A stretch of DNA of 53,043 nucleotides from Christensenella sp964494645 (GTDB lineage: Bacteria; Bacillota; Clostridia; Christensenellales; Christensenellaceae), in the NCBI GenBank assembly GCA_964494645.1, contig CAZBSH010000008.1:1-53043 (forward strand), read 5' to 3'. The notes under the pieces are model-generated. The model was not told the origin of the DNA and did no database searches. It saw only the letters and a list, made by a program, of their open reading frames with translations. A program made the position numbers and the translations under genes. Below are positions 40,934-48,923 of this stretch, piece by piece; position 1 is the first letter of the stretch, and the number at the start of each line of letters is the position of its first letter.

Positions 40934-41692
40934 ATGATGCAGGGAACTTATACAGCGGCGCTGGGAATCGCTTCACAGCAAAAGCGTCTTGATACGATAG
41001 CGAATAATTTGGCAAATATTAACACAAACGGTTTTAAGTCAAGCAGGACGGACTTTAAGGATGCGCTTTATCAAACGATGCAGCGTGTAGAACAGCCGCA
41101 GGATCAATTGAGTATGCAAAAAGGTCATGGAACGCTTGTCTCGTCGATCCGGCGGGCATTTACGCCGGGACAATACCTTGAAACAGGACGGGAGACAGAT
41201 TGTTATTTAGACGGTGAAGGCTTTTTTGCAGTGCAGAGCCCGGCGGGAGAAACATTTTATACACGCGATGGCAGCTTTGCAAAAAGCACACAGGCGGACG
41301 GCGAGTATCTTGTAACCGCTCAGGGCTATTATGTCTTGGATCGTAATGGGCAGCGGATTCGCTTGCAGGGAACATCCCTCAACATATCAACAGAAGGCGG
41401 AATTTCTGCCGGCGGAGATGCGGTACCATATGCGCAGCTCGCTGTTGTGCGTTTTCCGAACCAGGAAGGGTTGCTCAGTGTCTCTGATAACCTTTACGCC
41501 GTGTCTGATACGTCAGGTCAACCTGCCGGAGCAGATACGCAGGTGATCCAAAAAGCGGTCGAGGGATCGAATGTGAATATGGCGGCGGAATTTTCCAACT
41601 TGATTCGTGCCAGCCGCTCGATGCAGCTTTCCTCGCGCGCGCTTAGCATGGCTGACCAAATGGATGGGACAGCAAACGATCTGCGTCGGTGA
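40934..41692 (+). CDS. flgG: Flagellar distal rod protein FlgG (FlhP type)
   Basis: This 252-residue rod protein has YTAALGIASQQKRLDTIANNLANINTNGFKSSRTDF at the N-terminus, FFAVQSPAGETFYTRDGSF in the middle and KAVEGSNVNMAAEFSNLIRASRSMQLSSRALSMADQM at the C-terminus. It pairs with the preceding gene, 14 bases apart. ATGs at 40934 and 40937 are both possible. No flgH or flgI follows, as expected without an outer membrane. Confidence 0.92.
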   Translation: MMQGTYTAALGIASQQKRLDTIANNLANINTNGFKSSRTDFKDALYQTMQRVEQPQDQLSMQKGHGTLVSSIRRAFTPGQYLETGRETDCYLDGEGFFAVQSPAGETFYTRDGSFAKSTQADGEYLVTAQGYYVLDRNGQRIRLQGTSLNISTEGGISAGGDAVPYAQLAVVRFPNQEGLLSVSDNLYAVSDTSGQPAGADTQVIQKAVEGSNVNMAAEFSNLIRASRSMQLSSRALSMADQMDGTANDLRR

Positions 41693-41716
41693 TTAAATCG
41701 AATGAGGTAAGTTAAC

Positions 41717-42145
41717 ATGGCGACTAGTTATAAAAAGTGCAGGACTTGCGGTAATATTTTCCCCTCAAACGGGCAGAAGGAATGCCCGCGTTGCGTGATG
41801 GCGGTGGAAAAACAGTTTGGTGTGATCAAAGATTATTTATACAATAATCCAAACGCCACTGTCGTACAGATCGCGGAGGCTACAGAAGTTGATGAGCGGC
41901 AAATCCTAAACTTTTTGAAGGAAGGTCGCTTGGAAATGAAATCGGCAGATGGATTTTTGAAGTGCGAAAAGTGCGGGGCGCCTATCACCAGTGGACGAAT
42001 GTGCCCAAAGTGTATGAATTCATTATCCAATGCGCTGAATAAAGTTCTTCCAAACAAGGAACCTCAGGTACAAAGGGAAAAAACGGTCAAATCCGGTTCA
42101 AATGCGCTTGATAAGCTACATGTGGATATTAACAAGAGAGGCTGA
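41717..42145 (+). CDS. yvyF: YvyF-family flagellar operon protein (zinc ribbons)
   Basis: This 142-residue protein has an N-terminal CxxC pair set (CRTCGNIFPSNGQKECPRC), a helical middle with a helix-turn-helix look (ATVVQIAEATEVDERQILNFLKEGRLEM) and a second zinc-ribbon set (CEKCGAPITSGRMCPKC). YvyF stands just before flgM in Firmicutes. It is thought to be regulatory, but its function is not firmly known. Position and both Cys sets match. Confidence 0.88.
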   Translation: MATSYKKCRTCGNIFPSNGQKECPRCVMAVEKQFGVIKDYLYNNPNATVVQIAEATEVDERQILNFLKEGRLEMKSADGFLKCEKCGAPITSGRMCPKCMNSLSNALNKVLPNKEPQVQREKTVKSGSNALDKLHVDINKRG

Positions 42146-42166
42146 GAGTAAGTAAGGAGTGTTTTT

Positions 42167-42454
42167 ATGAAAATCAACGCGGCAACGTCGATATACGCGG
42201 TAGAACAATACCGCAGCATGACGAACAAAGCAAGTGAGAATACGAAAGCGGCACAAACGAAAGATCATATCGAGATTTCGGAGGAAGCTGTTTCTTTTAG
42301 TGAGGTATTTAAATCTGCTAAGGCGGCAATTGAAGATGGCAATGCGATAAACAAAACAGAAATCGAAGCGATCAAAGAGCAAGTAAGCAATGGTACATAC
42401 GGCATTGATGACGATGCGCTGGCGGAATCTATTTTGTTCTCAATTTGGGGATAA
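42167..42454 (+). CDS. flgM: Anti-sigma-28 factor FlgM
   Basis: This 95-residue protein has a flexible N-terminal half and the C-terminal sigma-binding helices: DHIEISEEAVSFSEVFKSAKAA, then NKTEIEAIKEQVSNGTYGIDDDALAESIL. It holds FliA inactive until hook completion, when it is exported. It lies between yvyF and flgN in the usual order. ATG 42167 follows TAAGGAG. Confidence 0.93.
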   Translation: MKINAATSIYAVEQYRSMTNKASENTKAAQTKDHIEISEEAVSFSEVFKSAKAAIEDGNAINKTEIEAIKEQVSNGTYGIDDDALAESILFSIWG

Positions 42455-42462
42455 TATAAATC

Positions 42463-42951
42463 ATGGAAAAACTTTTGAAAAGTCTGGAAGCATTGGTCGA
42501 AATGTATGAAACTATTTATTCGGTTTCATTACAAAAAAAAGATTATATCGTAGAAAATGATATACAGAAAGTCGGCGAAACGGTCAAGCGCGAGTGGGAA
42601 CTTTTAAACGAGGTTTCAGCATTGGAAGAAAAGCGGGCAGAGGCGGTGAAAGAGCTTGTGTCAGATCGTGGTATTATTGGTGAGAATCTATCGCTTAGCG
42701 ATATTTGCGCATGCGGAACACAGGAAGAAGCAGCGAATTTGCAAGCGGTATCTGAGCGCCTGAAAAAACTGATTGATCGTCAGAAAAAAATTAATACGGA
42801 AAATCAGGGGCTGATTAACCTTCATTTGGAATATATGGAATATATGATCAATATGTTTCTGGTCGAACCCCAGGTCAGTAATATTTATGGCAATTCGGGT
42901 GAAGTGGAAGAAGGCAGTATTAACAGGGGTATTATTGACAGCCATGTATGA
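42463..42951 (+). CDS. flgN: FlgK/FlgL export chaperone FlgN
   Basis: This 162-residue helical protein lies between flgM and flgK, the fixed place of flgN (YvyG). Visible features are long helices (KSLEALVEMYETIYSVSLQKKDYIVENDIQKV, then EWELLNEVSALEEKRAEAV) and the amphipathic helix near LEYMEYMINMF that binds substrate tails. The call relies on architecture and context. Confidence 0.88.
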   Translation: MEKLLKSLEALVEMYETIYSVSLQKKDYIVENDIQKVGETVKREWELLNEVSALEEKRAEAVKELVSDRGIIGENLSLSDICACGTQEEAANLQAVSERLKKLIDRQKKINTENQGLINLHLEYMEYMINMFLVEPQVSNIYGNSGEVEEGSINRGIIDSHV

Positions 42952-42960
42952 GGAGAGAAT

Positions 42961-44502
42961 ATGAGATCGACATTTTACGGACTGGAAATTGCTAAAACAG
43001 GTCTATTTATCAGTCAAAATCAACTTGATGTTACAGGACATAATATATCGAATGTAGATACGCCGGGATATACGCGTCAGCGGATTTCTACTGCGTCGCT
43101 CCCGCCTATGGCCGGGCATTCCTTTATTGGAATCGATACAAAAAGCACATCCGGTCGCGGCGTAGAAACGTTGTGTATTGAGCAGGTACGCAATCCGTTT
43201 TTGGATTATCAGTACCGTAAGGAAAATGCTACGACTTCTAACTGGCAAACAAAAGAGCAATATTTTGAGTATGTTGAGGCGCTTTTTAATAATGAGTTGG
43301 ACGATATTGTAAATACAACAGGTATATCTACCTTGTTTTCCGGGTTTTATGATGCGCTGCAAGAGCTTCAAAAAGCACCGGCAGATAAAGAAGTGCGCGT
43401 CAATCTGCAACAGCAGGCGCTTAAAATGACGCAATCCATGAACTATTATTACAACCGGCTGGTAGAGCAGCAGGATACGCTTAACGAAAGCGTAAGGATC
43501 ACGGTAAATGAAATCAATGCTCTCGCAAAACAAATAGCGCAGCTCAATGAACAGATTTATGGCTATGAGCTTTCAGGGGCGAAAGCGAACGATTTGCGTG
43601 ACCAGCGCAATACACTTTTGGATGCGTTGGGTGGGATTGTCAATATCAATGCGTATGAGAATGAAAGCGGACAGATGATTGTGGAAGTGGACGGCAGAAA
43701 TCTGGTGCGCCATGCATCCTATCAAAGCATGACAACAGTTGCTGATAAGCCCAATCCTTTAAACGACGGCGAAACTTTTTTATATAGCATTTACTGGACA
43801 GACAAAGAAGGGAATGCCACGGCAAATGAAGTAAACTTTGCGGACGGATCCATGCGCGGATACCTCGATATACGTGACGGAAATACAAAAGGCAACATGG
43901 GGATTCCTTACGTTGTGAAGGAACTCAATAAGCTTTGTCAGAAGGTAGTTGCGGATATAAATGCCGTACATAAGACAGGGTATACAATCCCGAATGTAAA
44001 TTCAGGAGTGAGCCGTACCGGTATTTTGTTCTTTCATGAGGAATTTGACGCAGACGGCAATAATCTTGTAACGGCAAAAAATTTCCGTCTAAGCGATGAT
44101 ATTATGAACGATGTTTTTAATATTGCCGCATCAGATATGGTCGTGGGCGATGGTTCTGAAAATGATCAAAAGGGAAATGGAAAGATCGCGCTGGCAATGT
44201 GTGAACTCATCAGCAAGAAAAATAGCGCAGGGAATGCAGATAATATCGATAGTATGTATCGGTCGATCTTAAGCGACATCAGTATTTCTATGGATCATAT
44301 CCATGACACGTATTCTGCGCAAAGTGTGATGAAAGCGCATATACAGCAGCAGAGGAAATCGATCAGTGATGTTTCGCTTGATGAGGAAATGACAAATGTT
44401 GTACGTTATGGACATGCGTATAACGCGGCGTCGCGTGTTATTTCCGCGATTGACGAGAGTCTTGATATCCTGATTAATAAAACAGGAATTGTAGGCAGGT
44501 AA
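42961..44502 (+). CDS. flgK: Hook-filament junction protein FlgK (HAP1)
   Basis: This 513-residue protein has the FlgK N-terminus (FYGLEIAKTGLFISQNQLDVTGHNISNVDTPGYTRQR), a helical D1 region (ALKMTQSMNYYYNRLVEQQDTLNESV) and the C-terminus (SVMKAHIQQQRKSISDVSLDEEMTNVVRYGHAYNAASRVISAIDESLDILI). It joins hook to filament. Length is ordinary, in contrast to FlgE, FlgL and FliD here. ATG 42961 follows GAGGAGAG. Confidence 0.97.
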   Translation: MRSTFYGLEIAKTGLFISQNQLDVTGHNISNVDTPGYTRQRISTASLPPMAGHSFIGIDTKSTSGRGVETLCIEQVRNPFLDYQYRKENATTSNWQTKEQYFEYVEALFNNELDDIVNTTGISTLFSGFYDALQELQKAPADKEVRVNLQQQALKMTQSMNYYYNRLVEQQDTLNESVRITVNEINALAKQIAQLNEQIYGYELSGAKANDLRDQRNTLLDALGGIVNINAYENESGQMIVEVDGRNLVRHASYQSMTTVADKPNPLNDGETFLYSIYWTDKEGNATANEVNFADGSMRGYLDIRDGNTKGNMGIPYVVKELNKLCQKVVADINAVHKTGYTIPNVNSGVSRTGILFFHEEFDADGNNLVTAKNFRLSDDIMNDVFNIAASDMVVGDGSENDQKGNGKIALAMCELISKKNSAGNADNIDSMYRSILSDISISMDHIHDTYSAQSVMKAHIQQQRKSISDVSLDEEMTNVVRYGHAYNAASRVISAIDESLDILINKTGIVGR

Positions 44503-44540
44503 GAAAGGCATACTTCTCGTAAAAGAGACGGAGGATATTT

Positions 44541-46115
44541 ATGAGAATCACAAATTCGATGATGATAGATAACTTGCTGAGTAACTTAAACTCCAGCATG
44601 CGCCGAGTAGGCAAATATAACGACCAGTTAGCCAGCAACCGCAGAATCGTGAATCTTTCGGACGATCCGGTAGGCGTTCTGAGCAGTATGAATGCCCGCC
44701 AGCAGATCCGCAGATTGGAGCAGTACCAAAGAAATGTAACATCGGCAAAAAGCTGGATCACGCAGGCGGAAACAGCGATAACGGATATGGAAGAAATTGT
44801 TATCAGCCTAAAGGAGCTTGTTTCCAGCGCAATGGGAACGAGCAATGAATCGGACAAACAAAACATTGCCACACAGGTCAATGAATTGATGGAGCATCTT
44901 TTGCAGACGAGCAATGCTGTCGTGGGTGATAAATATATCTTTGGAGGGTTTAATACGAGTAGTGCTCCGTTCAAGGCGATAAGGGATGAAGCAGGAAAAA
45001 TCGTTAACGTTCTTTATAACGGATATGATTTGTCACAAAAGACGGACGCAGTTCTTGCTGAAAAAAAGATCGATAATACGACGAATGCGTCAGATTTTAC
45101 GTGGACGGGTACAATGGACGCGCCGCGGCAAAAATATAAAATATCCGCGGTAGGGGACACTCTTTCCTTTACCTCTACTGATGCGAACGGAAACAATACT
45201 GTGGTAACGCACCAAATCACGGCGGCGGAGGTAGCTGCCGGAAGTATTGATCTGACAGCGGATGGGTTCGGTAAGATCACATGGACAAACAAAGCAGATC
45301 CGACAACAATATTGCCGGATGAGATTGCTGCGGCAATTGCAACCGCAGATACCATTACGACGCAGGATACAGCGGTCATGGGACCAAAAGCCGATAGTCA
45401 CCTGCAATGGACAGGGGCAATCGGAAAGAACGAGAAATATTCTATTTCCGTCAGTGGAGACACGTTGAAGTTTTATAATTCTCTTGGCTCGGAGATTGCA
45501 ACAAAGCAGTTAACTGCTGCCGATATTGCAAGCGGCTCAATTGATATGAGCGCGCAGGGATTGGGTACGGTGAGTTGGAGCACAACCAACGATCCGGCTG
45601 CAGATCCACCGTATACAGTGCCTACAACACCGGAAGAACTTGCATCTCTGATTGGCACTGCCGGATTTGTAACGTCAAAGATCGGCGAAGAAGCGACACA
45701 GCGTGTACAATTTGAGATCGGGTATGCTTTGAAGCAGGATGTCAGTTTTACAGGAATAGATATCGTCGGACAGGGCGATAATTCGATGTTCAAAGTTATA
45801 ACTAATCTAATCAATGATCTAAACAACAATGTTCCAAACGATGTGCTGACCAAACATTTGTCAGCGCTGACAGGAGTGCAGGACAGGCTTTTGACGGGAC
45901 TTGTTGCAAGCGGTACGCGTACATCTCAGCTTGAAACGATTGAAAATCGTTATTCTATCGATGCGATAAACTATGAAGCGATTCGCTCTGATGTAGAAGA
46001 TATCGATCAAGCAAAGACGATATTGGATTTTAAATACTGTGAGTCGATTTTCAAGCAGGCGCTCGCGAGTGGAGCGCAGATCATTCAGCCGACATTGATG
46101 GACTTTTTAAGATAA
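44541..46115 (+). CDS. flgL: Hook-filament junction protein FlgL (HAP3) with large repeat insertion
   Basis: This 524-residue protein has the flagellin-like N-terminus (MRITNSMMIDNLLSNLNSSMRRVGKYNDQLASNRRIVNLSDDPVGVLSS), the VGDKYIFGGFNTSSAPF segment that precedes the variable domain, and a C-terminus ending ANFLDFKYCESIF-type heptads (QAKTILDFKYCESIFKQALASGAQIIQ). Typical FlgL has about 300 residues. The excess is an insert of two similar blocks (about 185-385). ATG 44541 follows GGAGGATATTT. It is followed by DUF6470 and fliW. Confidence 0.94.
   Translation: MRITNSMMIDNLLSNLNSSMRRVGKYNDQLASNRRIVNLSDDPVGVLSSMNARQQIRRLEQYQRNVTSAKSWITQAETAITDMEEIVISLKELVSSAMGTSNESDKQNIATQVNELMEHLLQTSNAVVGDKYIFGGFNTSSAPFKAIRDEAGKIVNVLYNGYDLSQKTDAVLAEKKIDNTTNASDFTWTGTMDAPRQKYKISAVGDTLSFTSTDANGNNTVVTHQITAAEVAAGSIDLTADGFGKITWTNKADPTTILPDEIAAAIATADTITTQDTAVMGPKADSHLQWTGAIGKNEKYSISVSGDTLKFYNSLGSEIATKQLTAADIASGSIDMSAQGLGTVSWSTTNDPAADPPYTVPTTPEELASLIGTAGFVTSKIGEEATQRVQFEIGYALKQDVSFTGIDIVGQGDNSMFKVITNLINDLNNNVPNDVLTKHLSALTGVQDRLLTGLVASGTRTSQLETIENRYSIDAINYEAIRSDVEDIDQAKTILDFKYCESIFKQALASGAQIIQPTLMDFLR
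45093..45695 (+). repeat. Two tandem ~100-residue repeats inside FlgL
   Basis: Trp188 (FTWTGTMDA) and Trp290 (LQWTGAIGK) begin two blocks 102 residues apart. Both contain KY-(K/S)-IS-(A/V), GDTL-(S/K)-F, TA-(A/D)-(E/D)-(V/I)-A-(A/S)-GSID-(L/M), a G-(F/L)-G-x-(I/V)-(T/S)-W strand and a proline-rich turn before a final helix. They sit where the surface domain of FlgL should be. Confidence 0.85.
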
Positions 46116-46161
46116 CAATTTCTTTTTAGATGTTGGAATCGGTCCGCTGAAAGGAACGATA

Positions 46162-46767
46162 ATGAGAACGTTGAATATCAATTCCAGCAGGGCGTCTCTC
46201 GACATCAGCTCGACAAGAGCTCAGCTGGACATTAAAAACAACATCCGGCGCACTTTTAGGGTTAAATCTACGCCGCCTCAAATGCATGTAGAAAAGCAGC
46301 GACCGCAAATGCGGATCAACTGGAAAAAAGCATGGGCGGATCGTGGGGTTCGTTCTCCTGAGCATTTCCGTGAGTATACACGGCAAATTGCGCGACAAAT
46401 GGTGCAAGAGGCAATACAAAATATTGTTGCGAACGGCAATTCTTTTGGCGCATTGGAGCAATATGCCGGTACGCCCGGTAATTTAGTAGGCGATTTGGCA
46501 TTTGAACAATCATTGAATCAGAATGTCGAGCTTACGATGAGTCCGGGGGTGTCTCCGCCCGAGATCGAATGGATTGATGGCGGTATGAAAATTGAATGGT
46601 CGCCGGGGGATGTTGAGATCATCTGGGAGGATGATTTTATGCCGGAGATTACAGTTACGCCCCATTCTGTTGAAATAAGGCTGCAAAATCACGGCGAGGT
46701 AAAGATTACCGTGAACGAAGATAATATTGCGCAAAACAGTGGAAAGAAAGTCGACAAAAGGATATAA
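46162..46767 (+). CDS. DUF6470 (YviE-type) flagellar locus protein
   Basis: This 201-residue protein lies between flgL and fliW, the place of YviE in Bacillus, and fits that family: N-terminal LNINSSRASLDISSTRAQLDIKN with alternating hydrophobic residues, PQMHVEKQRPQMRINWKKAWADRG, and a beta-rich C-terminal half (MKIEWSPGDVEIIWEDDFMPEITVTPHSVEI). Its function is not known. There is no signal or membrane helix. Start ATG 46162 follows GAAAGGAACG. Confidence 0.82.
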   Translation: MRTLNINSSRASLDISSTRAQLDIKNNIRRTFRVKSTPPQMHVEKQRPQMRINWKKAWADRGVRSPEHFREYTRQIARQMVQEAIQNIVANGNSFGALEQYAGTPGNLVGDLAFEQSLNQNVELTMSPGVSPPEIEWIDGGMKIEWSPGDVEIIWEDDFMPEITVTPHSVEIRLQNHGEVKITVNEDNIAQNSGKKVDKRI

Positions 46768-46788
46768 TAACCTAAGGAGAATGTTTTA

Positions 46789-47277
46789 GTGAAAATTCAA
46801 TCAACGCGCTTCGGCGAAATTGATATCAATCAGCAAAGTGTCATCACTTTTCCGGGAGGATTGCCGGGGCTTGAGGCGCTGATAAAATACGCAATTATCC
46901 GCTGTAATCAGACAGATCCAATCCAGTGGCTGCAAAGTCTTGATGACCCGGATGTTTCGATTCCGATCGTCAATCCTTTTGTTTTAAAACCGGATTATGA
47001 GCTTATTGTAGAAGATGATGAGCTGGATCTTATTCAGACACATGAGGAAGAGGATCTTGTGGTACTGAATATTATGGTTTTGCCGGAAGATCTGACGAAA
47101 ATGACGATGAATCTTATGGCGCCGCTGCTTATCAATATGTCAAAGATGATTGGTGCACAGATTATGATGGATCATAAGACGCTTCCCGTCAAATATCCGG
47201 CATATGAGGCATTGCTGGACTATTACAAAAAAGGGGAGGTAGATGCCGATGCTGGTATTGACGAGAAAACCGAATGA
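46789..47277 (+). CDS. fliW: Flagellar assembly factor FliW (CsrA antagonist)
   Basis: This 162-residue protein matches FliW: TRFGEIDINQQSVITFPGGLPGLEALIKYAII at the N-terminus, then SLDDPDVSIPIVNPF and VLNIMVLPEDLTKMTMNLMAPLLIN. FliW binds CsrA and flagellin alternately, which ties flagellin translation to secretion. The start is GTG 46789 behind AAGGAGAATG. It overlaps csrA by 29 bases, which keeps the two proteins in step. Confidence 0.96.
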   Translation: MKIQSTRFGEIDINQQSVITFPGGLPGLEALIKYAIIRCNQTDPIQWLQSLDDPDVSIPIVNPFVLKPDYELIVEDDELDLIQTHEEEDLVVLNIMVLPEDLTKMTMNLMAPLLINMSKMIGAQIMMDHKTLPVKYPAYEALLDYYKKGEVDADAGIDEKTE

Positions 47278-47488
47278 GTCCATTATTATCGGGGAAGATA
47301 TACGGATAACATTGCTCAGTATTGATGCGGACAGGGTTAAGATCGGTATCGACGCTCCGAAAAATATGCGAGTATTTCGATACGAAACTTTGAAAAAAGT
47401 TGTATTGGAAAATCAGACTGCTGCACATGTTAATGTGAATCTAGTTGAATTGGCCGGATTAAAGGACAACGCCGGCAGAAAAGAATGA
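47249..47488 (+). CDS. csrA: Carbon storage regulator CsrA (translational repressor)
   Basis: This 79-residue RNA-binding protein begins MLVLTRKPNESIIIG and continues IRITLLSIDADRVKIGIDAPKNM, the CsrA fold. It blocks ribosome sites that carry GGA motifs, classically the flagellin mRNA. I chose ATG 47249 because family members start MLVL; GGGGAGG lies about nine bases upstream. ATG 47243 is an alternative. The FliW partner gene overlaps upstream. Confidence 0.97.
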   Translation: MLVLTRKPNESIIIGEDIRITLLSIDADRVKIGIDAPKNMRVFRYETLKKVVLENQTAAHVNVNLVELAGLKDNAGRKE

Positions 47489-47496
47489 TATTGAAT

Positions 47497-47530
47497 TTAA
47501 GCTTCGGTCGCGTGAGCGGCGGGAGCTTAA
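47497..47530 (+). terminator. Nested stem-loop after csrA (possible terminator or CsrA-linked leader)
   Basis: The outer arms TTAAGCT (47497-47503) and AGCTTAA (47524-47530) enclose an inner GTCGC-GTGA-GCGGC hairpin. A T-rich stretch (TTGTTCCTT) follows. It fits a weak intrinsic terminator at the end of the late block, or a structured leader for the FapA-like gene. One GGA (47522-47524) lies at the stem edge. Confidence 0.5.
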
Positions 47531-47570
47531 TTGTTCCTTGCGGCGAAGGTATAGTATTGGCAAATAAATC

Positions 47571-48923
47571 ATGATGGGACAAAGAGAACAAATGAGTGAA
47601 CTGGACGGGATATGGTCATCGAAACAAAATTTAATCGACGATCTGATCGGTAGTATACAAACGACAGAAGAAACTGAAGTAAATATCGCAGAAGAACCTG
47701 AAAATTTGAAAAATTTGGAAGAGGAAGTTTTTAAAAAGGAAATTCCTGATGAGAACGGTATCAATTGTGCTGCGATTCATATTATGCTTTCGGATGACCT
47801 CATGTCAGCGAAAATTTCAATCTCACCTTTGCAGGAAGGGGAGAGGAATATCACAGAAAAAGATATTCGCAATAAGTTGCGTGAACATGGGATCGAGAAG
47901 GGCATAAAAGAAGATTACATCTATAGGCTTGCGCACTACACTGTGTATGACCGCCCTTTTAAGATTGCGCAGGGGGTGCCGCCTATGGCAGGTGAAGACG
48001 CAAAAGTAGATTACCAGTTTGATCTGATGGCAGAGCCGACGGTGTTCCATAATGAGGAAGATTATGAGAAACTGTACTTTGTCCGGGTAAAAAAGGGTGA
48101 TTTGCTGTGTGAAACACACCCTGTAACAACGGGATTTTCAGGATGGAATATACTCGGGGAAACGATAGAGCCAACGGCTGGCATCGGTATGTCTGATATT
48201 GTGGGCAGTAATACAGTAGATATTGGTAATCAGCTGTATGCCGGATGTGACGGTCTTGTGAGTGTAAGCAATGGTACGATTAACGTATACAGTACGCAAA
48301 GCGTTGAATTTCTCGAAAACGAATCTCTTGAATTTGAAGGTACGATTCTTGTTGAGGGGGATGTAAGCAATAATGCTGTAATCAAAGCACAGGGGGATAT
48401 CATTGTTAAAGGTTCTGTTCAGAATTCACAGCTTTTTGCCGGTGGTAATATTGTGATTTGCAAAGGTGTTACCGGCAAAGGCAGTTTTATTAAGTCGGAA
48501 GGCTATTTAAGATCGTATTTTATTGAGAATGCGGAGGTCGAGGTGGGGACAGACATCACGACCGATGTTGTAATGTGTTCCAATATCATATGCGGCGGGA
48601 CATTGAGATTGACAGACAAACGAGGAAATTTGATTGGGGGGACATGTTATGCGGGAGGAAATATTTTTGCGAATAATATCGGAAATAATGCCGGTATTCC
48701 TACGAAAATATTTTTAACGCAAAAGAATCCTGATGTTGCTAACAACTTGCATGACGTAAAGATTGTTGCACGGGGTAAAATGTATCCTAATGTCAATCTG
48801 GCAATTGATCATGCGCAGATGAAAAATGAGAATGTAAAGAGCTATTGCGTTATTGAAAAGGGTCATGGCGGATTGGTGTTACGGGCAATAACGGAGGGCG
48901 ACGAATCAAAATGTCATTATTAA
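47571..48923 (+). CDS. Second FapA-like DUF342 protein
   Basis: This 450-residue protein has the FapA plan: a variable N-terminus, a middle domain (ITEKDIRNKLREHGIEKGIKEDYIYRLAHY, GYSI-type turn at TTGFSGWNILGETIEP) and a C-terminal beta-helix (EGTILVEGDVSNNAVIKAQGDIIVKGSVQNSQLFAGGNIVI). It lacks the clear C-terminal coiled coil of the 37533 paralogue. Starts at 47571, 47574 or 47592 are possible; none has a strong site, so I give the longest. It overlaps the next gene by 13 bases. Confidence 0.8.
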   Translation: MMGQREQMSELDGIWSSKQNLIDDLIGSIQTTEETEVNIAEEPENLKNLEEEVFKKEIPDENGINCAAIHIMLSDDLMSAKISISPLQEGERNITEKDIRNKLREHGIEKGIKEDYIYRLAHYTVYDRPFKIAQGVPPMAGEDAKVDYQFDLMAEPTVFHNEEDYEKLYFVRVKKGDLLCETHPVTTGFSGWNILGETIEPTAGIGMSDIVGSNTVDIGNQLYAGCDGLVSVSNGTINVYSTQSVEFLENESLEFEGTILVEGDVSNNAVIKAQGDIIVKGSVQNSQLFAGGNIVICKGVTGKGSFIKSEGYLRSYFIENAEVEVGTDITTDVVMCSNIICGGTLRLTDKRGNLIGGTCYAGGNIFANNIGNNAGIPTKIFLTQKNPDVANNLHDVKIVARGKMYPNVNLAIDHAQMKNENVKSYCVIEKGHGGLVLRAITEGDESKCHY

